Assembly: GCA_029785195.1 (NCBI GenBank)
Contig: JAFMAD010000006.1
Location: forward strand, 1 to 64,000
Source of the DNA: Nitrososphaerota archaeon
GTDB taxonomy: Archaea > Thermoproteota > Nitrososphaeria > Nitrososphaerales > Gagatemarchaeaceae
DNA length: 64,000 bases
Direction of reading: 5' to 3'
Position 1 is the stretch's first letter, and the number at the start of each line of letters is the position of its first letter. Below the pieces are notes generated by a model. It saw nothing but the letters and a program-made list of their open reading frames with translations. It ran no database searches and was not told the DNA's origin. The translations under genes were made by a program, and so were the position numbers. Positions 57,688-64,000 of this stretch are shown here, in pieces.

Positions 57688-58119
57688 TTGAGCAGCCTAG
57701 TCCTTCCCGGCCTAGGAAGCCTGACCTTGACGGGCCTGCTTGTGACCATCATCGGCCTTGTCATCCTGTGGATAGTCATCTCGATACCGGCGTGGCTGGC
57801 GGGCAAGGCGGTAACTGCGGGGAAGTCCACCTTTGGTGACGCTATGGTCGCCACCCTGGTCGGCCCAATAGTCTACTTTGTGGTCTTGATCGTGGTGGAT
57901 TTCTTCCTGGGAACGGTGATCGGTCCGGGGGCGTACGTCATCGCGTTGATCTTGGCCTTCATAGCCTGGATTTGGGTGTACAAATCAAGCTTCGGAACAG
58001 GCTGGCTGGGCGGACTCGGGATAGCCATACTCTCGATAATCATCTTTGCTATCATCAGCGTGATTCTCGGAGTTCTCTTCGGTTTGACCGTTCCTTCTTC
58101 ATTTTTCCCCCATCTCTAG
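57688..58119 (+). CDS. Small membrane protein with about four to five helices
   Basis: The 143-residue protein has hydrophobic segments at about 13-36, 55-75, 78-100 and 110-135. The start is TTG at leaderless distance from TTTATAA. Conserved-looking small-residue stretches (GKAVTAGKSTFGDAM) separate helices 1 and 2. Codon use resembles the core. No family is recognised. Confidence 0.75.
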   Translation: MSSLVLPGLGSLTLTGLLVTIIGLVILWIVISIPAWLAGKAVTAGKSTFGDAMVATLVGPIVYFVVLIVVDFFLGTVIGPGAYVIALILAFIAWIWVYKSSFGTGWLGGLGIAILSIIIFAIISVILGVLFGLTVPSSFFPHL

Positions 58120-58652
58120 GCAACAACTGCAAGCACCCGGCGAGGTCGCGTCGAGTTTCATGGTACAGGGCAGCACCGTGACACGCGGGACGAACGCCGG
58201 CGGAGGACTACCAGTTTGATACTCAAGGCCATTGGGGCGTTCTTCGCAACTGAAGGCGCGGCAATCTTGGCCCAATTGGCGAAAGGAACCAGGGATCAGA
58301 AGGAGCTCCGCTGCTTGGGGCTCTCCGCTACGAGCTTCCTTCTTCCAGGTATTTTTCGAGAAACTCCTCCTGTCTCTTACTTGAGTTCCTGGATATTACG
58401 ATGCTGACCGCGACGAACTCAAGGAGTGCCACCGAGACAGCATGTCGGGCCATCGACTGGGGGAGGACCTGGATGGCCTGGAGATGGGGTGCGGTAGCAG
58501 GAAAGGGCTGCGAAGGCCGCTTGCAGAACGGCCGCCCTCTTGCGCCAATTGCAGCGCGGTTGGCGGAACACTGTAATAGCAGTGAAACAACACCACAAAG
58601 AATAAGGAATCCCGCCGTCCGCACAGCGACTCTAGGTACTAGGCGACATTTG
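58120..58652. other. Stretch without a supported gene
   Basis: Open frames on both strands overlap and lack motifs. I see no RNA gene or repeat. The protein-coding signal resumes at the zinc-site protein at 58653. Confidence 0.4.
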
Positions 58653-58898
58653 ATGGAGGACCTAAGAAGACGGATTGTGTCTTCGACCGGGGGTGTGGAG
58701 TTCGTATGCACACTATGCGAAGATGAGGGGAGGCCACATGTCATTGCGGGGTGGGAGTATGTTGTCGTCTCGACCTTGACGCGAAACGAGATCAGAGTAA
58801 CGGTATGTCCTGACCACGCAGACCAGCTTGACAGGGGGACGTTGGCCTACAACGTCGTGAAACGGAGGAAAGGGCCCGATTGGGCTCATCCTCTTTGA
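58653..58898 (+). CDS. Small protein with a Cys/His metal site
   Basis: From the ATG at 58653 the 81-residue product shows EFVCTLCEDEGRPHVIAGWEY and VTVCPDHADQL, giving C-x2-C and C-x2-H pairs that could bind one zinc. The frame is open far upstream, but only this part has coding character. Function unknown. Confidence 0.5.
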   Translation: MEDLRRRIVSSTGGVEFVCTLCEDEGRPHVIAGWEYVVVSTLTRNEIRVTVCPDHADQLDRGTLAYNVVKRRKGPDWAHPL

Positions 58899-59088
58899 CC
58901 CTGGGACAGAAGCCTTGCAGGGCCAGGGTAACTCTCGTCCGAATCTGCGGACGCTGGACACGGATATCTGTGCCGGGTACAGCTCCACCTTCTATGCGTA
59001 TCCGTGGATGTCGTAGCCCCATTTCCCGCTCATGAGGGAAAGGAGGCTCTCGCCTTTTAACGGTGGAGGATCGAAGTCGAAACGTAGG

Positions 59089-59196
59089 CGCCCTGGCCGG
59101 GACTTTCGTCTCAGCGATTTCGAACCCGGGTCGCTGCCGCTCTGTCGGCTCGCAGCCGATGACAGGGCAGCATACTGACCTCTATACGACCAGGGC
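59089..59196 (-). tRNA. tRNA-Asp (anticodon GTC) with introns in the anticodon loop and T-loop
   Basis: On the minus strand GCCCTGG (59196-59190) pairs with CCAGGGC (59096-59090), with discriminator G at 59089. The anticodon stem is CTGCC/GGCAG with loop C-TGTCA-C, interrupted after A37 by 20 nt (59140-59159) that contains a TCGGCT-GCG-AGCCGA hairpin: the canonical 37/38 intron. The T-stem CCGGG/CCCGG encloses TTCGAA...T with a second, 16-nt insertion (59103-59118) in the T-loop. Removing both leaves a normal tRNA-Asp(GUC). Confidence 0.88.
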
Positions 59197-59234
59197 ACCT
59201 GAAAAAGGGCTGGCTCACAGGGTGGTTTTAAGCT

Positions 59235-59369
59235 TCATACCCGCTCGAGGAAGTTGTCCCCCGACGCGAGTGGCGCCGTGTGGTGCTTGTGAGTCGAACC
59301 GCACCGTTCCAAGTGCCTCTTGAACTTCTTGGCGCTGATCAACTTCCCGCACTTTGGGCAGACCGGCAC
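59235..59369 (-). CDS. Very small zinc-finger protein
   Basis: The 44-residue product starts at the GTG at 59369 (GGAGGGG a few bases upstream) and reads PVCPKCGKLISAKKFKRHLERCG, a C-x2-C-x12-H-x4-C finger, then a short tail with CGSTHKHHTAP. Such mini zinc fingers are common in archaea and bind nucleic acid or proteins. It diverges from the tag gene, whose start is 81 bp away. Confidence 0.75.
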   Translation of the reverse strand: MPVCPKCGKLISAKKFKRHLERCGSTHKHHTAPLASGDNFLERV

Positions 59370-59450
59370 ACCCGCAGCCCCTCCACGGCGACGTATACGT
59401 CTTCCTTCAGACCAGAAGGGTTGAATCCGGGCAAGGGAGGGTCTGGCGGC

Positions 59451-60032
59451 GTGAAGCCTGTGAAGAGGTGCGGCTGGTCTTCGTTGGACATGCCGCTCCT
59501 CCAGGAGTATCACGACAAGGAGTGGGGAGTCCCCCTCCACGACGACCGCCTGCTGTTCGAGTTCCTTGTGCTTGAGGGGGCCCAGGCTGGCCTTAACTGG
59601 TACACGATACTGAGGAAGCGGGAGAACTATAGGCGGGCCTTCGAAGGGTTCGACCCGAAGCGGGTGGCGAACTACGACCAACAGAAGGTCCGGAGTCTGC
59701 TGGCGGACCCGGGGATCGTCAGGAACCGCCTCAAGGTGAACTCTGCGGTGCAGAACGCGAAGGCGTTCGTCAATGTCCAGGAGGGGTTCGGGTCGTTCGA
59801 CGAGTACATCTGGAGGTTCGTAGGAGGGAGGCCGAAGACGAACAAGTGGCGGACACTCAATGACATCCCCGTGGCGACCCTGGAAGCGCGGGCCATGAGC
59901 AGGGATCTGATTGCCAGGGGATTCAGTTTCGTAGGACCCACAATATGCTACGCCCACATGCAGGCCACCGGGATGGTGAACGACCACATCATGGGCTGTT
60001 TCAGGCACAAGGAGATCACGCGGCTCTCTTAG
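59451..60032 (+). CDS. tag: DNA-3-methyladenine glycosylase I
   Basis: The protein has about 193 residues from the GTG at 59451 (GTG 59460 also possible). It is a TagI-type glycosylase: RCGWSSLDMPLLQEYHDKEWG near the N-terminus (split over a Cys zinc ligand), YDQQKVRSLLADPGIVRNR, and the C-terminal zinc pair GPTICYAHMQATGMVNDH and CFRHKE. It removes 3-methyladenine from DNA and starts base excision repair. TagI is more usual in bacteria than archaea. It converges on the aldolase gene with 4 bp overlap. Confidence 0.95.
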   Translation: MKPVKRCGWSSLDMPLLQEYHDKEWGVPLHDDRLLFEFLVLEGAQAGLNWYTILRKRENYRRAFEGFDPKRVANYDQQKVRSLLADPGIVRNRLKVNSAVQNAKAFVNVQEGFGSFDEYIWRFVGGRPKTNKWRTLNDIPVATLEARAMSRDLIARGFSFVGPTICYAHMQATGMVNDHIMGCFRHKEITRLS

Positions 60033-60970
60033 AGGAGGCCCAGGGCTTTCATTCCGTCGATGATCCTCTTCGTCTCGCCCCTGTCCAGAGGGAGCAGCGG
60101 CCTCCTTGGGGACCCGCAGTCCATCCCACGCTCTCTCAGTATCTCATAGTATGCCGAGATCTGGTTCTGTCTCACCAGCCCCTTGAACGCTCGGACATGG
60201 TTCTGCTCAGCCAGGGCCGCGGCGTGGTCCCCCCTCCGCACCGCGGTGAGCATCGATTTGAAGAGCTCAGGGATGGCGCTGGCCCCTCCGGAGACCAGGC
60301 CGGAGGCGCCCGAGTAAATTGCGAAGAGCCCGTACTCCTCGGTCCCGTTCATCACCGGGAAGTCGCCGGGGACCGAGTCTACGAGCTCCATGAGGTGTAG
60401 GAAGTCCCTTGAAGAGTCCTTGAGTCCGGAGATGATGCCTCTCTTCGCTAACTCGGCGACCGTCTTAGCCTGGAGGTTGTTCCCGGTGAACTGCGGTATG
60501 TTGTAGGCTAAGACTGGTATCTCCACAGCTTCGGAGAGTGCTTCGAAGTGCTTCGCCACGGCCCTGTCCCCGGGCCTGTAGTAGTATGGTGTGAGGCTTG
60601 CCACGGCGTACGCCCCGGCGTCCTCGGCGTGCCTCGCCAGGTCGACCGCGGAAGTGGTGTCGGCTGCCCCGACCTGGACCACGACCGGGACCCTCTTACG
60701 TGAGGCTTCTAGGACCGCCCCGGCCACCGACTTCCTCTCCTCGACCGTGAGCATCGGGCCGAGCCCTGTGCTCCCGCATGGGAAGATACCGTCGGCCCCC
60801 TTCGACGCCTGGAAGCGGACAAGCTTCGCTATGCGGTCAGTGTCCACCCGCCCTCCGTCGTCGAAGGCGGTCAGGAGCGCGGTGTAAAGCCCTTTGACCT
60901 TAGAGGCGAGCCTGGCCAACTGGACCGGGGGCGCCTCAGGGTGAGACTTATCCTTGGCGCTCGCCCCCAT
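60029..60970 (-). CDS. DapA/KDG-aldolase family protein
   Basis: The 313-residue TIM barrel has the family motif GADGIFPCGSTGLGPMLTVEER (split: GSTG where DapA has GTTGE), the Tyr in LTPYYYRPGD, LAYNIPQFTGN and the Schiff-base Lys in SGLKDSSRD (about residue 172). GSTG and the lack of the DapA GTTGE suggest a 2-keto-3-deoxygluconate-type or N-acetylneuraminate-lyase-type aldolase rather than lysine biosynthesis. The ATG at 60970 gives a 20-residue N-terminal extension before the barrel. Confidence 0.9.
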   Translation of the reverse strand: MGASAKDKSHPEAPPVQLARLASKVKGLYTALLTAFDDGGRVDTDRIAKLVRFQASKGADGIFPCGSTGLGPMLTVEERKSVAGAVLEASRKRVPVVVQVGAADTTSAVDLARHAEDAGAYAVASLTPYYYRPGDRAVAKHFEALSEAVEIPVLAYNIPQFTGNNLQAKTVAELAKRGIISGLKDSSRDFLHLMELVDSVPGDFPVMNGTEEYGLFAIYSGASGLVSGGASAIPELFKSMLTAVRRGDHAAALAEQNHVRAFKGLVRQNQISAYYEILRERGMDCGSPRRPLLPLDRGETKRIIDGMKALGLL

Positions 60971-61169
60971 CGACTCCCCGCCTCACCCCCCCGATACGTC
61001 CATCCCCCTACCGTGCCATGACCGGGAGAAAGTTAGGCGGACGCTCGTGGCCATTAAAAATCCCTATATCACCGCTCAACAAAACTATGGCAAGGCGCTC
61101 CTTGAAAACAGGGCTAACATACACGCATCCTATCCGCCGGTCCGTGCTGTAGCCAGGTGGTCGTAGAAA

Positions 61170-61829
61170 GTGGTCCACCCGTACTTCATCGAGAACTCCT
61201 TCCTGAGCCTCATCAGCGGGTTGGTGGCCCTCGCAGTGAGCTACTACGCCTTCAGGTACAGGAAGGTGACCGGTTCTAGCTTCCTCAGGCTCCTCAGCGT
61301 GGGGTTCATGCTGCTTGGAGTGGGCCTGCTGGTGCAGGGCTCGATATACCTCCTGGCCGAGTTCAACGTCGGGAGGTTCGCAGACAGGGAGGCGCTGGTC
61401 TACGGCGCCACAGGCGTCTACCTCGTCCTGCAGTCCGCTGCCTACCTTCTTATCGGGACCGGGTACACCATCAGGGTCCAGAGGGGGGTGCCCTCTGAGG
61501 GGATGGAGACGCCCGCAGCGTTCCTCGCATTGCAGGCGACGCCGCTCCTCTTCGGTACCCTCGTCCTCGACGCCGGGGAACTCGTGATTCTAGTGCTCGT
61601 CTCATTCGTTGTGTTCCAGGGGGCAATGGCGTACTCGGAGTCGAGGAACCGGCTGTCGCTCTACGTGCTGCTAGGCTTCGCGCTCATCGCGCTCTCCCAC
61701 CTGGGCGAGCTGCTCGGGAGCCTGCTGGCGTCAGGGGACCTGTACCTCCTTGGCGGGACGGCCAACCTTGCGGGGTTCTGTCTTCTCCTCCTGTTCGTTA
61801 TCCGGAGTGGAAGAGTTGGCTCAGTCTGA
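61170..61829 (+). CDS. Seven-helix membrane protein paired with a winged helix
   Basis: The 219-residue protein has about seven hydrophobic segments (first at about 11-28, last at about 195-213) and short loops, with no enzymatic motif. The winged-helix gene begins inside its last 23 bp. This membrane-plus-wHTH arrangement is frequent in archaea and is thought to report a membrane or redox signal to the regulator; that is inference here. Confidence 0.8.
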   Translation: MVHPYFIENSFLSLISGLVALAVSYYAFRYRKVTGSSFLRLLSVGFMLLGVGLLVQGSIYLLAEFNVGRFADREALVYGATGVYLVLQSAAYLLIGTGYTIRVQRGVPSEGMETPAAFLALQATPLLFGTLVLDAGELVILVLVSFVVFQGAMAYSESRNRLSLYVLLGFALIALSHLGELLGSLLASGDLYLLGGTANLAGFCLLLLFVIRSGRVGSV

Positions 61830-62100
61830 AAAGCAGAGAAGCACAATCAGGATCTATCTCGACATCCTGAACGCTGCCGACGAAGAAGGCAACGCGAAGA
61901 CGACCAGGCTTATCCAGAGGGCGAACCTCCCGCACGACAGGCTCATGAAGCATCTTGGCGAACTCCAGAAGAGAGGGCTCCTTGTAGAGGTCAGCAACGG
62001 TGGAAACCGATACTACACCATAACCCCCAAAGGCCGGGAATTCGTCAGCGAAGTCAGGAAGGCACAAAGCTTTCTTTCAGCCTTCGGCGTGTCGATCTGA
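61807..62100 (+). CDS. Winged-helix regulator coupled to the membrane protein
   Basis: From the GTG at 61807 (TTG at 61816 alternative) the product has about 97 residues. Helices KTTRLIQRANLPHDRLMKHL and a wing RYYTITPKGREFVSEV match the compact archaeal wHTH that also occurs at 20364-20627. It overlaps the membrane protein gene by 23 bp, so their synthesis is coupled. Confidence 0.85.
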   Translation: MEELAQSEKQRSTIRIYLDILNAADEEGNAKTTRLIQRANLPHDRLMKHLGELQKRGLLVEVSNGGNRYYTITPKGREFVSEVRKAQSFLSAFGVSI

Positions 62101-62212
62101 AGCCGGCAGGCGCCCCTGAACGGTGCGTTCACACGCAGCGTTCTCTGCGGATATATAGGCCGCTAGAGAGGTTCTTCAAGTTGACGGGGGTCCAGGCGAA
62201 ACGGCGGAGCCG

Positions 62213-63490
62213 ATGAGGGACACAGTCATAATATTCGGGGGGGACGGCTACATAGGGTGGCCGCTTGCCCTGAACCTGGCCTGGCGCACCGACGACAACG
62301 TCGTGGTGGTCGACAACCTTGTCACACGGCGCTTGGTCGAGTCGGTGGGGTCCGATTCGCTGGTTCCAATCGGGAGCCCCTCGTCCAGGGTGCAAGCCTA
62401 TCGCCGCGCTTCGGGGAAGGACAACCTGACTTTCGTCCGGGCAGACGCCAGAGACCCGAAAGAAGTAGACTGGGTAATCTCGAAGTACCAGCCTCAGAAG
62501 GTCGTCCACCTCGCACAGCAGAGGAGCGCGCCGTTCAGCATGATAGACCAGGAGCACGCACTCTATACCGAGCTGAACAACGTAGCCACGAACTTGAACA
62601 TAGTCTTCTCTATGACAAGGCACGTCCCTGGAGCGCATCTCCTTAAGATGGGGACCATGGGAGAGTACGGGACACCGAACATAGAGATCACTGAAGGCCC
62701 GGTGGAGATACGGAGGAACGGCCGGCGACACATGGCTATGTTCCCCAGGGCCGCGCAGAGCTGGTATCATCTGAGTAAGATTTTCGACACCTTCAACGTG
62801 ATGCTAGCCAACAAGGTCCACGGCCTCCGGGCGACCGACGTGATGCAGGGGGTAGTCTATGGGAGCCAGACCGGGGAGATAGCCGACGAAGCGCTCTCCA
62901 CGAGGTTCGACCTCGACGCCATCTGGGGGACGGTTATCAACAAGTACGTGGCCCAGGCGGTGGTCTACAACAAGCTCCTCATCTACGGCAAAGGTAGGCA
63001 GACGAGGGGTTACCTCTCCCTCTACGACAGCATAAAATGCCTGAGCCTGCTCCTCGACAACCCCCCCACCGAAGGTGAGTACAGGGTCGTCAACCAGATA
63101 GACGAGACGTTCGACACGGTACAACTGGCTGAAAAGGTGAAGGACATCGCGGAAGAGTTCGGATACAGGGTGGGATTCGAGAAGGTGAGGAACCCGCGGG
63201 TCGAGAGCGAGGCGCACTACTACAAAGTGCAGCACAAGATCTTACCCTCGCTGGGCTTCTCAAGGACGAAGCAGATCGACGAGGTCATCAGGGAGATGTT
63301 CCAGACGGTGACGAAATACAAGCCTAGGGCCATGAAGATGAAGGCTCTGCTGGCCCCTTCGGTCACCTGGGCCGGCCGCAAGAAGATCGCCTCGGACGCG
63401 TTCCAGCTGCCGAGGGACCTCACGGGCTGGCCGGCGTCGCAGGAGCTGATAGAACTGGCTAAAGACCAGGCGGCCAAGGTCCCATCATAG
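62213..63490 (+). CDS. agl3: UDP-sulfoquinovose synthase (Agl3/Sqd1 type)
   Basis: The 425-residue short-chain dehydrogenase has the NAD loop IIFGGDGYIGWPLAL (about 6-20), the Thr of the catalytic region in LLKMGTMGEYGTPN (about 143-156) and the Y-x-x-x-K pair in SWYHLSKIFD (about 184-193). Length, MGTMGEYGTPN and the PRAAQSWYHLSK context match Sqd1/Agl3, which makes UDP-sulfoquinovose from UDP-glucose and sulfite. In Sulfolobus Agl3 supplies the sulfoquinovose of N-glycans. A glycosyltransferase follows after 4 bp, so this is a glycan or glycolipid operon. Confidence 0.93.
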   Translation: MRDTVIIFGGDGYIGWPLALNLAWRTDDNVVVVDNLVTRRLVESVGSDSLVPIGSPSSRVQAYRRASGKDNLTFVRADARDPKEVDWVISKYQPQKVVHLAQQRSAPFSMIDQEHALYTELNNVATNLNIVFSMTRHVPGAHLLKMGTMGEYGTPNIEITEGPVEIRRNGRRHMAMFPRAAQSWYHLSKIFDTFNVMLANKVHGLRATDVMQGVVYGSQTGEIADEALSTRFDLDAIWGTVINKYVAQAVVYNKLLIYGKGRQTRGYLSLYDSIKCLSLLLDNPPTEGEYRVVNQIDETFDTVQLAEKVKDIAEEFGYRVGFEKVRNPRVESEAHYYKVQHKILPSLGFSRTKQIDEVIREMFQTVTKYKPRAMKMKALLAPSVTWAGRKKIASDAFQLPRDLTGWPASQELIELAKDQAAKVPS

Positions 63491-63494
63491 GCGC

Positions 63495-64000
63495 TTGGAA
63501 GACACACACGAAGAGGCCGCCGACGGGCAGACGGCAAGGACGTCCCGCAGCCTGAACTGCCTCCTCGTCGCCCCCACGGACCCTCTCACGGGCGGGCTCA
63601 GGACAGGTGCGCTCAGAAGGCTCATGAACCCCCCCGCCGGGGTGAGATACAGGCTCACGACCGACCGGCTGAAATATCCGAAGCGGGCGGCCAGCTACGA
63701 GTTCAATCCTGCGAATGTCGCCCTGGGGGCGGCTCGCTTCGCTCTGGAGCACCTCATCCCGATCGACCAGAAGGGGGCGGCCATCATCCACTCATTCTTC
63801 TGGGACGTCAGGAAGTACGGCTGCCGTTGGATCCACGAGAGTGACCAATCCTTCGGTCAGTTCATGCTGAGGTACAACAACATCGGCGGGAGGGTGCGCC
63901 GCCTAGCCAACGAAGGGTTCTCGTCTTATCTGAACTCAAACTGGTGCGCCGGCGCGGTCACCTGGTCCGAGTGGGCGAAGAGTGGCTTCGTCGAGGACGG
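63495..64000 (+). CDS. Glycosyltransferase, N-terminal part (runs off the window)
   Basis: A TTG at 63495, 4 bp after the agl3 stop, opens a frame with no stop to the window end (168 residues). It reads LLVAPTDPLTGGLRTGALRR near the start and IIHSFFWDVRKYGCRWIHE and AGAVTWSEWAKSGFVEDG further on, the acceptor-domain and hinge-strand pattern of GT4-like glycosyltransferases. It probably transfers a sugar, perhaps sulfoquinovose, to a lipid or glycan; that is inference from the neighbour. Confidence 0.75.
   Translation, partial: MEDTHEEAADGQTARTSRSLNCLLVAPTDPLTGGLRTGALRRLMNPPAGVRYRLTTDRLKYPKRAASYEFNPANVALGAARFALEHLIPIDQKGAAIIHSFFWDVRKYGCRWIHESDQSFGQFMLRYNNIGGRVRRLANEGFSSYLNSNWCAGAVTWSEWAKSGFVED

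Noticed and set aside
59370-60008. Minus-strand extension of the small zinc-finger gene
   Set aside because: It is the shadow of tag; only the last 44 residues have motif and codon support, and a GTG with a purine-rich leader starts them.

Overview
The window is a G+C-rich stretch of an archaeal chromosome. It carries a thermosome, the exosome/proteasome gene cluster (rrp4, rrp41, rrp42, sdo1, psmA), eL43, prefoldin beta, aEF-2, a CTP-dependent riboflavin kinase, F420 enzymes, many leaderless genes with TATA boxes about 25-30 bp upstream, and tRNA genes with introns at non-standard positions. This gene set fits the Thermoproteota (TACK) archaea, most likely the Nitrososphaeria/Thaumarchaeota side. 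That placement is inference from gene content, not from a tree.

Layout. 1-5 kb: an unknown partial gene, an F420-type PPOX protein, a TetR regulator, the thermosome, PCD/DCoH and small unknown genes. 5-11 kb: a nucleotidyltransferase-like protein, an unusually long NurA-like nuclease with a HerA-like ATPase, and an MFS pump. 11-20 kb: CoA-binding protein, HxlR regulator, HtrA protease, sugar nucleotidyltransferase, ABC exporter, arginase family protein, second MFS pump, second PPOX protein. 20-24 kb: a tight three-gene operon of a P-loop-like protein that has lost its Walker A lysine, a RecA-fold ATPase and a membrane protein, beside a membrane/winged-helix pair. 24-30 kb: EF-2, M1 aminopeptidase, flavin reductase. 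34-29.6 kb (minus strand): a riboflavin ECF transporter operon that also encodes an XPF nuclease and NpdG. It diverges from the regulator/kinase RbkR, and a second, stand-alone RibK lies next to RbkR. 35-41.5 kb: Idi-like NUDIX protein, DHH phosphoesterase, and the prefoldin/Pcc1/eL43/exosome/SBDS/proteasome cluster. 41.5-45.3 kb: GATase, JAMM protease, DoxX, small unknown proteins, endonuclease IV.

45.4-58 kb is the accessory region. It starts at a tRNA-Lys gene whose 3' end is repeated as an imperfect 64-bp direct repeat at 49.1 kb, which marks an integrated island. The island holds a frameshifted methyltransferase, an alpha/beta hydrolase, an acetyltransferase and a VapBC-type pair. Beyond it lie a decayed HicBA pair, a frameshifted secreted protein, a folate cluster (folP, folK, folB) with competing hairpins in the folP leader, a second VapBC pair, a recombinase remnant and further degenerate copies of the att-associated sequence.

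58-64 kb returns to core sequence: a tRNA-Asp with two introns, a tiny zinc-finger protein, DNA-3-methyladenine glycosylase I, a DapA-family aldolase, a membrane/winged-helix pair, a UDP-sulfoquinovose synthase (Agl3/Sqd1 type) and the start of a glycosyltransferase.
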